Source of the DNA: Marinibaculum pumilum
GTDB lineage: Bacteria > Pseudomonadota > Alphaproteobacteria > Ferrovibrionales > Ferrovibrionaceae
Length of the DNA: 64,000 nt
Assembly (NCBI RefSeq): GCF_042646425.1
Contig: NZ_JBHRTR010000020.1
Coordinates: 62,001 to 126,000 of the forward strand
Direction: 5' to 3'
Shown here piece by piece: positions 1 to 8,633 of this stretch. Positions within the stretch are counted from its first letter, which is position 1. Each line of letters opens with the position of its first letter. A program made the translations under genes and the position numbers. Below the pieces are notes generated by a model. The model was given only the letters and a program-made list of their open reading frames with translations. It was not told the DNA's origin and ran no database searches.

Positions 1-246
1 CTCGGCGGCTTCGCTGCCGCAATCGACGACCAGGTCGGCCGGGAGGGGTCCCGCGCGCAGCAGCTGCGCATAGCCCGCCGCAGTGTCCGACAGGTCGAAC
101 CGGCGATGCTGCGCCCTGTCGCGCCGCAGGTCGATCCGCCGCAGCATGGCGCCGATCGCCAGGAAGACCAGGCTGAAGGGAAAGAAGCGCAGGCGGCGGG
201 CGATGCGCAGGCCCAGGTCCAGGACGGGAACCAGCAGCCGCTTCAT
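1..246 (-). CDS. Unrecognised protein, 3' end beyond window edge
   Basis: An open frame starts at the ATG on the complement of 244-246 and runs off the left edge, so only the first 82 residues are visible. It begins MKRLLVPVLDLGLRIARRLR and continues through a hydrophobic stretch at about residues 20-34 (FFPFSLVFLAIGAML), then becomes polar and Arg-rich. It lies 30 bases downstream of the preceding minus-strand gene and is probably the next gene of the polysaccharide operon. I do not recognise a family. The hydrophobic segment could be a membrane anchor or an amphipathic helix. Confidence 0.6.
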   Translation of the reverse strand, partial: MKRLLVPVLDLGLRIARRLRFFPFSLVFLAIGAMLRRIDLRRDRAQHRRFDLSDTAAGYAQLLRAGPLPADLVVDCGSEAAE

Positions 247-276
247 CGCCGGTGCTCCCGCTGCATCCGGCAGCGG

Positions 277-1308
277 TCAGGCATGGCCGCCATCGGTTCG
301 CCGCCCCGCCAGCTCCGTCACCTTTTCGCGCAGCAGGACGAATTCCTCGCTCAGCCTGTCGCGGTCCTCCTCCTCCCACAGCAGCCGCTGGTGGGCGGCG
401 CCGAAAGGATAGTGCGCGGCGCCGACCGGCACCTCGACATAGCGGGCGAAGAGATGCTCGATCTTGGTGATCAGGTAGGGCCGGTCGGCAAAGGTCGCCA
501 TCGCGGCAAAGCCGCTTGAAGAACCCATGAACATGTCGGCCAAGGTGACCAGGGCCAGTTCCTCGCCCAGGCCCAGGCCCTCGCGCCGCGCAATCCGCAG
601 GTTGGGCAGGCGCAGCAATCGCCGGTCCCATTCGCCATAGCCGCCCAGCAGCAGGAAAAGGGTGTCCGGATGGCTGCGCGCGACCCGGTCGAAAAAGGCA
701 TACCATTCCGGCAGCGGGGCATCCCGGAACAGGTTCGCCGGCAGGGGCGCGCGGACGCTCTGGCGCAGGTTCACCGCGACCGTGAAGCGGTCCGCAGCGA
801 CCTGGCGCAGCCAGGCGCGAGCGGCCCCTTCGTGGCCGCGCGGCGCCTGCAGCCGCGGCAGGAAGCCGTGCTTGCGCCAAAAGGCATTGATCCGGAAGTG
901 CGAGACCTGATCGAGCTTCCGGTTCAGGTGCTGCCACAGGCTCGGCCACATCGGCCGGCGGAAGCCGTCGCGCCACAGGAAGCGGTGGAAGGTCGGCGCA
1001 TCACGCAGCACCTTCAGGCTGCGCAGGCCCGGCGTGCAGAGGAAGCCGGGCAGCAGCTGGTCGATTGCCGACGGCGCCGTCAGCGCCGTGATGAACGGCT
1101 GGTAGCGGCTGCTTGGCCGCTTCGGATCGATGAACAGCACCTGGTCGACCCCGCCGCAGCCCCGATCCACCGCCAGGCAGGCCAGGTTCATGCTCCAGGT
1201 CAGCGCATCGCCCAGCGCGTAGGGTCCGTAGGAGAAATCATAGACCCCCAGGGCGACGCGGCCGTCTGCACCGCTGCCGCGCCGGGGGTCCGCCGCCGCC
1301 TCAGACAT
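277..1308 (-). CDS. Hypothetical GT-B-like glycosyltransferase
   Basis: The protein is 343 residues. I chose the ATG at 1308 (MSEAAADPRR) because it overlaps the stop of the upstream glycosyltransferase gene by 8 bases, as in the rest of this operon. Near residue 261 it has GSSSGFAAMATFADRPYLITK-like sequence, which resembles the nucleotide-sugar end of GT-B enzymes (fucosyltransferase or heptosyltransferase type), where a Ser-rich loop contacts the phosphates. An FLLLGGYGEW stretch upstream fits a second Rossmann half. The role in polysaccharide assembly is inferred from fold hints and position between glycan genes. No close family is recognised. Confidence 0.6.
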   Translation of the reverse strand: MSEAAADPRRGSGADGRVALGVYDFSYGPYALGDALTWSMNLACLAVDRGCGGVDQVLFIDPKRPSSRYQPFITALTAPSAIDQLLPGFLCTPGLRSLKVLRDAPTFHRFLWRDGFRRPMWPSLWQHLNRKLDQVSHFRINAFWRKHGFLPRLQAPRGHEGAARAWLRQVAADRFTVAVNLRQSVRAPLPANLFRDAPLPEWYAFFDRVARSHPDTLFLLLGGYGEWDRRLLRLPNLRIARREGLGLGEELALVTLADMFMGSSSGFAAMATFADRPYLITKIEHLFARYVEVPVGAAHYPFGAAHQRLLWEEEDRDRLSEEFVLLREKVTELAGRRTDGGHA

Positions 1309-2290
1309 CGTGGCGGCCCTGTCCGGCAAGGCCGGAGGCCCGGCGTCGCAGCCAGCGCCGTGCACCGAGCGGCGCCAGCGGCCGCAGCCCGTCCCACAGG
1401 CCGCGCGCGCCCATGCGCAGGGCCAGATGCGGGGTCAGGTAACGCCGTCCCCGCCGATCGGAAAGCAGCCAGCCCAGACCCCGCAGCGAGAATTCGGTCA
1501 TCAGCCCGGAGCGCCGGAACAGAGGCGCCACATCGGCATAGCGTGGCTCGTCCAGCATCGCCAGGACCCGGTCGGTCACCGCCCGCTGGGCCGCCGCATC
1601 GCGGACACCCTTTGCGGAATAGGATTGCGGCGACACCCGGAACCAGGCCAAGCGACGCGGCACATAGCCGGCGCCGTGCCGATAGGCCAGGACATAGTTC
1701 ACCCACCAGTCCGCATACCATTCCAGGTCTTCCGCGAAGCCGCCGATTTCCTGCAGGCGGTCGCGCCGGTAGACGGCGGTGTTGGAAGAGATGGTGAAAA
1801 AGGCGCGGCGCATGATGGCGATCATTCGCTCCGCCTCCAGATAGGCCGGGGCCGTGGAGAGGTAGAGCGGGAACTCGCGGACGATGCCGCTCTCTCCCAG
1901 CAGTTCCGCCGGGTCGGAGAAGGCGAAGGCGGCCTGCGGGCAGGCATCCAGAAGGGCCAGGTTTTCCGCGGCGAAGTCGGGGCCGACCAGGTCGTCGGCG
2001 GCGGAGAAGCAGACATAGTCGCCGCGCGCCTCCGCCAGGCCGCGGTTCATCGCAGCATTGACCCGCCGGTTGCGGTCCTGGCGCAGCAGGCGGATGCGCG
2101 GCTCCTGCGCCTGCAGCGCCGTCACCACCGCCACCGAATCGTCGGTGGAGGCATCGTCGACGACGATCACCTCCAGCGGCGGCCGGCGCTGGCCCAGATG
2201 CGCCGCCACGGCCGTCTCCAGGAAACGGCCATGGTTGTAGTTCGGGATGACGACGCTGAGTTGTCCGGCGCAGCCCTCCGGCTCGCTCAT
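1301..2290 (-). CDS. Family 2 glycosyltransferase
   Basis: This 329-residue protein has a GT-A N-terminus typical of GT2: LSVVIPNYNHG near residue 12, VIVVDDASTDDS near 40, and an ADD metal-binding motif near 97. It should transfer a sugar from a nucleotide donor to a growing glycan at the cytoplasmic face. The C-terminal 100 residues are Arg-rich and lack clear membrane segments. The gene overlaps the next by 8 bases and lies about 60 bases after the E1 beta-like gene. Donor and acceptor cannot be read from the sequence. Confidence 0.85.
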   Translation of the reverse strand: MSEPEGCAGQLSVVIPNYNHGRFLETAVAAHLGQRRPPLEVIVVDDASTDDSVAVVTALQAQEPRIRLLRQDRNRRVNAAMNRGLAEARGDYVCFSAADDLVGPDFAAENLALLDACPQAAFAFSDPAELLGESGIVREFPLYLSTAPAYLEAERMIAIMRRAFFTISSNTAVYRRDRLQEIGGFAEDLEWYADWWVNYVLAYRHGAGYVPRRLAWFRVSPQSYSAKGVRDAAAQRAVTDRVLAMLDEPRYADVAPLFRRSGLMTEFSLRGLGWLLSDRRGRRYLTPHLALRMGARGLWDGLRPLAPLGARRWLRRRASGLAGQGRHDV

Positions 2291-2350
2291 GGCTTCTCGC
2301 GGACCCGCTCCGCCACCGTTCCGGCGCTCACGCCGACGGCGGAGCGGGTG

Positions 2351-3406
2351 TCAGAAAGGGCCGGTGAAGCTCGAATCGGGCACGTCCAGGAAGTCGCCCG
2401 GATTGATCTCCATCCGCTCGCCGTCCGGGCGGCCCATCAGGCGCCGCGCGGCGACGACGATGTCGTCGGGCTGCGGGTAGTAGTAGTTCGACAGCGCCCG
2501 GCTGGTCGGGGTGGGCAGGTCCGGCAGGGTGATCCGGACCGGCGCCTCCTTCAGGTCCCGCAGGCCGTCCTCCACCACCCGTGCGACGATCTCGCCGGCG
2601 AAGCCGACATTGCGGCAGCCGGTGTCGGCGGCGATCAGGCGGCCGGTCTTCTTCACCGATTCCAGGATCGGCGAGGCATCGAACGGGTTCAGGGTATGGA
2701 CGTCCAGAATCTCTGCCGAGATCCCTTCCGCGGCCAGCCGGTCCGCCGCCTTGGTCGCCTCCAGGGTCATGTAGGAGGTGGCGGCGATGGTCACGTCGGA
2801 CCCCTCGCGCAGCCGGGTCGCGGCGCCCATCGGCAGCTTGTAATGCCCCTCCGGCACATTGCCGTGGATGCTGTAGAGCCAGCGATGCTCCAGGCAGACC
2901 ACCGGGCCGTTATCCTCGATGGCGGAGATCAGCAGCCCCTTCGCGTCATAGGGGGTGGCCGGCATGATCACCTTGAGTCCCGGCACATGCGCGAACCAGG
3001 CCTGCAGGCTCTGGCTGTGCTGCGGGCCCTGGCCCCAGCCGCGGCCGACGACGCAGCGGATCACCATCGGCGCAATCGCCTGGCCGCCGAACATGTAGTG
3101 CCACTTCGCCGCCTGGTTGACGATCTGGTCCATCGCCAGCATCGCGAATTCCAGCCGGATATGGGTCATGATCGGCCGCATGCCCGACAGCGCCGTGCCC
3201 AGCGCGACGCCGGTCAGGCCGGCCTCGGAGACCGGCATGTCGATCACCCGGTCGGGATACTTCTCCGCCAGACCCTTGGTGGAGCCGAAGATCGCCGCCG
3301 CATCCGGCGCGCCCAGCCCCATGATGTAGACGGTCGGGTCGGCCGCCATGCAGATGTCCTGCGCCTCTTTCAGCGCCTCGACGAATTTCAGCTGCCGTTC
3401 ACTCAA
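2351..3406 (-). CDS. TPP-dependent 2-oxoacid dehydrogenase E1 beta-like subunit
   Basis: This 351-residue protein matches E1 beta subunits (transketolase pyrimidine-binding plus C-terminal domains). It has the cofactor-activating Glu in MPVSEAGLTG, the substrate-face GPQHSQSLQAWFAHVPGLKV stretch, and a C-terminal domain with LDVHTLNPFD. No ATG fits the conserved N-terminus. A TTG at 3406 with GAGG 9 bases upstream gives M-SERQLKF, and I chose it. It sits 32 bases after the alpha subunit gene, so the two form one heterotetrameric enzyme. No E2 or E3 gene is nearby, so it is unlikely to be part of a full dehydrogenase complex. A role in decarboxylation or two-carbon transfer during sugar synthesis is inferred from context. 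Confidence 0.85.
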   Translation of the reverse strand: MSERQLKFVEALKEAQDICMAADPTVYIMGLGAPDAAAIFGSTKGLAEKYPDRVIDMPVSEAGLTGVALGTALSGMRPIMTHIRLEFAMLAMDQIVNQAAKWHYMFGGQAIAPMVIRCVVGRGWGQGPQHSQSLQAWFAHVPGLKVIMPATPYDAKGLLISAIEDNGPVVCLEHRWLYSIHGNVPEGHYKLPMGAATRLREGSDVTIAATSYMTLEATKAADRLAAEGISAEILDVHTLNPFDASPILESVKKTGRLIAADTGCRNVGFAGEIVARVVEDGLRDLKEAPVRITLPDLPTPTSRALSNYYYPQPDDIVVAARRLMGRPDGERMEINPGDFLDVPDSSFTGPF

Positions 3407-3438
3407 GGCCGGTGTCCTCGTTTCTCGGTGACGCGCCG

Positions 3439-4458
3439 TCAGGACGCATAGAGATAGGTGTCGAGCTCGCTGCGCGCCGGGAACGGGCTTTCCCGCCCGT
3501 AGTCCAGCGCGGCCGCGACCTCGTCGCGGATCTCCGCGCTGCGCTTCTCGATCTCCGCCGCGTCGGCCAGGCCGCGCTCCATCAGCCGCTTGGAATACAT
3601 CGCCAGCGGGTCGCGGGACTTCCAGTCGTCCAGCTCGCCCTCCGGCCGGTAGCCCAGATGCTCGTCGTTCAGCGGGCCGCAATGTTCCAGCCAGCGATAG
3701 GTGGCGAATTCCAGGAACACCGGCCCCTTGCCGCTGCGGGCATGGGCGAAGGCCTGGCCGGTCAGGCGATAGACCTCGTCCGGGTCGTTGCCGTCGCCGC
3801 CCAGCGCCAGCGCGCCATGCGCCGCCGCCAGGTCGACCAGCTTGCGGCCCGGCGGCTGCCGCACGTCGAGTGCAGAGAGCACCGAATAGAGGTTGTTCTC
3901 GCAGACCATCACCACCGGCAGCTTGTGCAGCACCGCAAAGGCCAGGCTCTCGTGGAACACGCCGGTCTCCGCCGCACCGTCGCCGAAGAAGATCACCGTC
4001 AGGGTCGGGTCCTTCTTCAGCACGGAGGCGAAGGCGCAGCCGACGCCGATCGGGATCGTCGCACCCACGACCGGCACCGCGCCGATGAAGCCGACATTGT
4101 TGTCGACCAGGTGCATCGAGCCGCCCTTGCCGTTGGCGCAGCCGGTGGCCTTGCCGTACAGCTCCGCCACCATCGCCTTCAGGTCGCCGCCTTTGGCCAG
4201 GTAGTGGGCATGGCTGCGATGGGCGGAGGTGATCTTCTCATCGACCGTCATCTGAGAGCAGACGCCGACCGCCACCGCCTCCTGTCCGATGGAAAAATGC
4301 GTCGGGCAGCGCATCAGCTGCTCCTTCGCATAGACCTCGGCGATGCCCTGCTCGATCAGGCGCACCCGCAGGATGCCGTCCAGCATCCTGCGGGCGGCCT
4401 CGGGCGGCACCTGTCCGCCAGCAGCGTTGTCGGCAGCAGTGATGGCGTCTGCACTCAT
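3439..4458 (-). CDS. TPP-dependent 2-oxoacid dehydrogenase E1 alpha-like subunit
   Basis: This 339-residue protein is an E1 alpha-type subunit. The thiamine diphosphate motif is complete: GDGAAETG at residues 159-166 and ENN at 187-189. SAHRSHAHYLAKG near 78 and GKGGSMHL near 110 are also typical. It pairs with the beta gene immediately downstream. The closest families are acetoin dehydrogenase and pyruvate dehydrogenase E1 alpha. Its place between a sugar epimerase and a glycosyltransferase argues that the alpha/beta pair acts on a precursor of the surface glycan rather than in central metabolism. Confidence 0.88.
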   Translation of the reverse strand: MSADAITAADNAAGGQVPPEAARRMLDGILRVRLIEQGIAEVYAKEQLMRCPTHFSIGQEAVAVGVCSQMTVDEKITSAHRSHAHYLAKGGDLKAMVAELYGKATGCANGKGGSMHLVDNNVGFIGAVPVVGATIPIGVGCAFASVLKKDPTLTVIFFGDGAAETGVFHESLAFAVLHKLPVVMVCENNLYSVLSALDVRQPPGRKLVDLAAAHGALALGGDGNDPDEVYRLTGQAFAHARSGKGPVFLEFATYRWLEHCGPLNDEHLGYRPEGELDDWKSRDPLAMYSKRLMERGLADAAEIEKRSAEIRDEVAAALDYGRESPFPARSELDTYLYAS

Positions 4459-4483
4459 TGCGGCGCTCCCTCAGTTCGGCCGA

Positions 4484-5482
4484 TCAGGCCCGCAGGGTGT
4501 AGTCGGTGGGCCAGGTCTTCAGCTCGTCAAAATAGGTCTTGCCCCAATTCACCATGTCGGCCAGGCCCTGCTCCCAGGTGATCTCCGGCTCCCAGCCCAC
4601 GTCTTCCTTGATCGCGGTGGAATCCAGCCAGTAGCGGCTGTCCTGACCCAGGCGGTCGGCGGTGACCTCGCAGAGCTGGTCGAACGGGATGCCCAGCGCG
4701 TCGGCCGTCAGCTCCACCACCCGGCGGATCGAGGTCGGCTCCTTCGGTCCGGCATTGTAGATCTTGCCCATCGGCGCCTTGTTGGCGACCAGGTGGATCG
4801 CCCGCGCCAGGTCGGTGGCGTGGATGTAGGACTTCTCCGCGCGGCCGCCGCCGTGCAGCGGCAGCTTCTCGCCCTTCAGGCCCAGCACGACCGCCTTCGG
4901 GATCACCCGGTGCAGCAGCTGGCCGGGGCAGTAGGCGTTCGACGGCCGGATCACGTTCATCGGGAAGTTCAGGAACTTGTGCACCGACATCAGGTACATG
5001 TCGAAGGCGACCTTCGACGCCGCATAGGGGCTGGACGGCTTGATCGGCTCGTCTTCCTTCGCGGCATGCTCCACCGAGCCGTACATCTCGGAGGTGCCGA
5101 TCTGGATGAAGCGCTTCATCCAGTCGCGCTTCATCAGCTCCTCGGAGAACTTGGCCAGCGCCATTGAATTGGTTTCGAAGAAGCGCCAGCTGTGCTTCCA
5201 GCTCACCGCGCCCTCGCCCTGCGCGGCGTAGTTCACGATCACCTCCGGCTGCTCCTTGTCCAGCAGCTCCAGCAGCAGGTCCATCTCATAGGTGATGTGA
5301 TAGGCGTGGTAGCTGTAGCGGGGATCGTCCTTGCCCACGTTCAGGGTGAAGGGCTCCGGCCGGGCCAGGTTGCGGCCGACGGAAACCACCCGCTCCACCT
5401 CCGGCTGCTCCAGCAGGTACTTGGAGGTGTGGATGCCGAAGGAGCCGCCGCCCCCGATCACTGCGTACGACTTGATCGTCAT
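4484..5482 (-). CDS. NAD-dependent epimerase/dehydratase (GDP-mannose dehydratase-like SDR)
   Basis: This 332-residue extended SDR begins with a Gly-rich nucleotide-binding loop (VIGGGGSFGIHTSKYL, residues 7-22). The catalytic set is present: GTSEMYGS gives Thr/Ser, and SPYAASK gives the YxxxK pair. HVVIN/IVNYAAQGE and the SNAYCPGQ region are typical of GDP-mannose 4,6-dehydratase or UDP-sugar epimerase relatives. It probably converts a nucleotide sugar in the cytoplasm for the polymer made here. The exact substrate cannot be told. It lies 25 bases upstream of the E1 alpha gene in the same operon. Confidence 0.85.
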   Translation of the reverse strand: MTIKSYAVIGGGGSFGIHTSKYLLEQPEVERVVSVGRNLARPEPFTLNVGKDDPRYSYHAYHITYEMDLLLELLDKEQPEVIVNYAAQGEGAVSWKHSWRFFETNSMALAKFSEELMKRDWMKRFIQIGTSEMYGSVEHAAKEDEPIKPSSPYAASKVAFDMYLMSVHKFLNFPMNVIRPSNAYCPGQLLHRVIPKAVVLGLKGEKLPLHGGGRAEKSYIHATDLARAIHLVANKAPMGKIYNAGPKEPTSIRRVVELTADALGIPFDQLCEVTADRLGQDSRYWLDSTAIKEDVGWEPEITWEQGLADMVNWGKTYFDELKTWPTDYTLRA

Positions 5483-5572
5483 GGATATCCCCGTCTGCTC
5501 GATGGTGTGGATGCTTGGCTGTGGATGTTCGGATGATTGCGCGCGCCCGGCCCGGATCTGGCCGGTGCGACG

Positions 5573-6277
5573 TCAGCTGTTCGGCGCGGCCTGGTCGCCG
5601 AAGTCGGTCCAGTCCGGATCCGGATCCAGGATGGTCCAGTGATAGTCGCCGACATAGCCGGCCTCGGCGAAGAGTTCGCGCCACTGGTCCGGCCGCAGGA
5701 AGGTGAGCGCGGTCAGCACCCAGCCCTGGAAGATCTCGCGCTCCGCCTCGTTGTAGTAGGCGTCCAGCTGCACGTAGGTGCGGCCCGGGGCGGAAACCCG
5801 CTGCAGCTCCTGCAGGGCGGCGATCAGGCGCGGCCGCTCCAGGTTGTGCAGGGTGTTGATCGACAGCGCCACGTCGAAGCTGCCGTCGGCGAAGGGCAGG
5901 CGCTCGGCCGTGGCGACGCCCAGGCGGCCTTCCGCCTCCGGCTCGCAATGGGTCGCGCCGTAGTGAGAGATGTCGACGCCGAACACCTCCAGGCCCGGAC
6001 AGGCGCCCATCAGGTCCTTCACCAGAAAGCCCTTGGCGGAGCCGACGTCCAGCACCTTCATGCCGGGCTTCAGGTCGAAATGATCGACGATGTCCTTCGC
6101 GATCGGCACCCAGCGGCCGTCATAGCGGTAGCCGCCATAGCCCGTCTCGCGCGCGCCGTCGAAATAGTCGCGGCCGAACTGGCGGGCCAGGCGCACATTC
6201 TCCGGATCCTGCGAGCGCGGCTTGTCCAGCTTGCGGCGCGCGCGCGGATACTGCCGGAGCAGGTTCACCTCGGCCAT
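5573..6277 (-). CDS. SAM-dependent class I methyltransferase
   Basis: This 234-residue protein has motif I (MKVLDVGSAKGF near residue 74), an acidic beta-2 end (VFGVDIS) and a post-I LPFADGSFDVALSINTLHNL stretch, all typical of Methyltransf_11-type enzymes. It probably methylates a sugar or sugar intermediate of the polysaccharide. It stands between two nucleotide-sugar SDR genes, with a 90-base gap on its downstream side. No membrane segments are seen. Confidence 0.82.
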   Translation of the reverse strand: MAEVNLLRQYPRARRKLDKPRSQDPENVRLARQFGRDYFDGARETGYGGYRYDGRWVPIAKDIVDHFDLKPGMKVLDVGSAKGFLVKDLMGACPGLEVFGVDISHYGATHCEPEAEGRLGVATAERLPFADGSFDVALSINTLHNLERPRLIAALQELQRVSAPGRTYVQLDAYYNEAEREIFQGWVLTALTFLRPDQWRELFAEAGYVGDYHWTILDPDPDWTDFGDQAAPNS

Positions 6278-6316
6278 GTCAGGCGGCTCCCGTCATCAAC
6301 TCTGGTCCTTCAACTC

Positions 6317-7219
6317 TCATGCGCCGCCTTCATGCCGGCGCATCTCGTCATGCGCAAGCGCCAATCCCCGCTCCAGCGGCAGCAGGCGGAAATCCGGGAA
6401 GGCGCGGCGCAGCGCGGTGACGTCGAAATGCCGGTGGGTGACCGCCTGCATGCGCGGCCCGCCGACGATCTCGACCGGCGCCTCGAACCGGGCGGCCACC
6501 ATTCCGGCCAGTTGGCGATAGCTGACCGAGCGGCCGGTCGCAATGTTCAGCAGGCCGGCAGACCGCCGCCGCAGCACGGCCAGGATCAGCCGCGCCACGT
6601 CGCCGACATAGACATGGTCGCGCATCTCCTCGCCCTCGCCGAACAGGGTGATGCGGCCGTCCGCGGCGGCCATCCGGCGCAGCCGGTTGGGGCCGTAGGA
6701 ATTGTGCGTGTCGCGGCCGCCATAGATCAGGGTCGCCCGCAGCACCGCCATCGGGATCTCTAGCCGGCCGGCAAGGTCGCGCGCCAGGATCTCCCGCGCC
6801 AGGTGCATGGCGCCGTAGGAATCCACCGGCGCGGCGGGCGTTGCCTCGCTGACCAGCGCCTCGCGGAAGGGATAGACGCCGTCGGTCGAGAAATAGAGCA
6901 GGTGCGCCACCGGGGCGGCGGCCAGGGCCGCCAGCACCCCTTCGGCAATGGCGAGGTTGGTCCGGAAGGTGCCGGCATCGCGCCCCTTGTCCGGGGTCAG
7001 CGAGGCCAGGAACACCAGCGCGTCGTCGGGCCGCAGCTCGGCGGCGAGCGCCGCGCCCGCGCCGTCGCGGGTCAGGTCGTGGCCCGGCAGGTCGACCGGC
7101 AGCACCGGCACGCCTTCCCCGGCCAGCAGCTCCGACAGGGTGCGGCCGATGAAGCCGCCGGAGCCGACGACCACCACCCGCGCCGGGTCGCGGGGCTTGT
7201 CCAGGCGATGCGTCAGCAC
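6317..7219 (-). CDS. NAD-dependent epimerase/dehydratase-family protein lacking the YxxxK lysine
   Basis: This 300-residue extended SDR has the GSGGFIGRTL nucleotide-binding loop near residue 19 and an FSTDGVY strand near 110. The usual Tyr-x3-Lys is Tyr135-Gly-Ala-Met-His139, so the lysine that lowers the tyrosine pKa is replaced by His. The C-terminal substrate region (YVGDVARLI) resembles dTDP-sugar reductases and UDP-glucose epimerases. It may use His in place of Lys or may have lost redox activity. Substrate unknown; a role in glycan precursor synthesis is inferred from context. Confidence 0.75.
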   Translation of the reverse strand: MLTHRLDKPRDPARVVVVGSGGFIGRTLSELLAGEGVPVLPVDLPGHDLTRDGAGAALAAELRPDDALVFLASLTPDKGRDAGTFRTNLAIAEGVLAALAAAPVAHLLYFSTDGVYPFREALVSEATPAAPVDSYGAMHLAREILARDLAGRLEIPMAVLRATLIYGGRDTHNSYGPNRLRRMAAADGRITLFGEGEEMRDHVYVGDVARLILAVLRRRSAGLLNIATGRSVSYRQLAGMVAARFEAPVEIVGGPRMQAVTHRHFDVTALRRAFPDFRLLPLERGLALAHDEMRRHEGGA

Positions 7220-7263
7220 GGCCGGGCGGTCAGCGCAGGCGGACAGTCAGCACGGGGCCGCGG

Positions 7264-8583
7264 TCACTCGGCGGCGGCGCGCGCCGGCGCGGCCGCCCCC
7301 AGGTCGACACCAAGGGTCTGCAGGTCCAGCCCGGCGGCCTGCGCCGCCTTGCGGTCCAGGACGGCATAGGGATCCAGCACCAGCCGGCCCGACATGCGGG
7401 CGGCAATCTCCGCCGGCGCGATCTCCCGGAAGGCGGACCAGGGGGTCATGATCGCCAGCACTTCCGCGCCCTCCAGCGCGGCCAGCGCGCTCTCCGCCCC
7501 TTCGATCCGCGGATGGAAGGCGGGATCGGCCTTCACCACCGGATCGAAGGCCTGCACCCGGAACGGCCCCAGCGCCGAAAGGAAGGCCAGGCTGGGCGAG
7601 TTCTTGGTGGAATGGGTGTCCTGCTTGTAGGCCAGGCCCCAGACCGCGACGACCGGGTCGATATCGGCGCCGCGGCTCAGCAGCACCTCGTGCAGGCGGC
7701 GCAGCGGCCAGTGCCGGCGGTACTGCGAATTGGCGATCATCGCGCGGATGAAGCCGGAATCGGTGCCGTAGCGGTCGGAGAAGCGGCAGACCGTCGCCAG
7801 GTCGCGCTCCAGGTTGCCGCCGGCAATGCCCAGGCCGGGCGCCAGGTAGGAATAGGGGCCGATGCGGCGGTCCAGCTTCAGCGCCGGCACGATCTCCGAC
7901 CAGTCGGCGCCGATCTTCTCGCACAGCTCGCCCAGGGTGTTGGCGACGCTGACCGAGGCGACGAGGCAGACATTGATCGAGATCTTCGCAAGTTCCGCGC
8001 TCTCGTAGCGCATCGGCAGGATCGGGCAATTGTCGAAGGCCGCCAGGTAGGTCGCCAGTGCCGGCGGCAGCGGCACGTCCGGATCATCGCAGCCGACGAT
8101 GAAGCGCTCCGGATACATCGCCCGCTCGATCGCGCGGCCGAAGATCAGGGTCTCCACCTGGTAGTACTTGACCGCGCCGGGCCGCGGCAGCGGCCGGGTG
8201 AAGCCCGGCGACACCTGGCTCAGGATCACCATCACCGCGTCGGCGCGCATCGCCGCATCGACGGTCGCGATCAGCGCCTCCAGCGGCCCGGTGTCGCTGG
8301 CCCCGGCATCGTCGGTCGGCACGTCGGGCGCGACATAGACCAGGTCGCAGGCGGCCAGGTCGGCCGGGTCGGAGGTGAAGGTGATGCGGTCGCGGTTCTT
8401 CGCCAGCAGCTCCGGCAGGTCCGGTTCCACCACCGGCAGCTCGCCCTTCTGCAGCGGCGCGATCCGGCTCTCGTCAGGGTCGAAGCAGACCATGTCGAAG
8501 CCCCGTTCCGCCGACGCCACGGCGGAATTGAGGCCCAGATGGGTCATGCCGGCATAGCCGACGACAGGCTTGGTCGCGGTCAT
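7264..8583 (-). CDS. UDP-glucose/GDP-mannose dehydrogenase family protein without catalytic cysteine
   Basis: This 439-residue protein covers the full three-domain length of nucleotide-sugar 6-dehydrogenases: the N-terminal Rossmann domain from residue 7 (VVGYAGMTHLG), a central helical domain, and a C-terminal domain with AVWGLAYKQDTHSTKNSPS. The catalytic segment normally read as PGPGFGGSCFPKD is here PGLGIAGGNLERD (249-261). The nucleophilic Cys is therefore Asn257, the Lys is Arg260, and only Asp261 is kept. It probably cannot carry out the normal thiohemiacetal-based four-electron oxidation. It could be a two-electron enzyme or binding protein. The ATG at 8583 gives the conserved N-terminus. 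It lies 50 bases after the Gfo/Idh gene. Confidence 0.78.
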   Translation of the reverse strand: MTATKPVVGYAGMTHLGLNSAVASAERGFDMVCFDPDESRIAPLQKGELPVVEPDLPELLAKNRDRITFTSDPADLAACDLVYVAPDVPTDDAGASDTGPLEALIATVDAAMRADAVMVILSQVSPGFTRPLPRPGAVKYYQVETLIFGRAIERAMYPERFIVGCDDPDVPLPPALATYLAAFDNCPILPMRYESAELAKISINVCLVASVSVANTLGELCEKIGADWSEIVPALKLDRRIGPYSYLAPGLGIAGGNLERDLATVCRFSDRYGTDSGFIRAMIANSQYRRHWPLRRLHEVLLSRGADIDPVVAVWGLAYKQDTHSTKNSPSLAFLSALGPFRVQAFDPVVKADPAFHPRIEGAESALAALEGAEVLAIMTPWSAFREIAPAEIAARMSGRLVLDPYAVLDRKAAQAAGLDLQTLGVDLGAAAPARAAAE

Positions 8584-8633
8584 ACGTCTCGCGCTCCGGG
8601 ATCTTTCGGGTTCTGGCAGGGTCTGGGCCGGCT

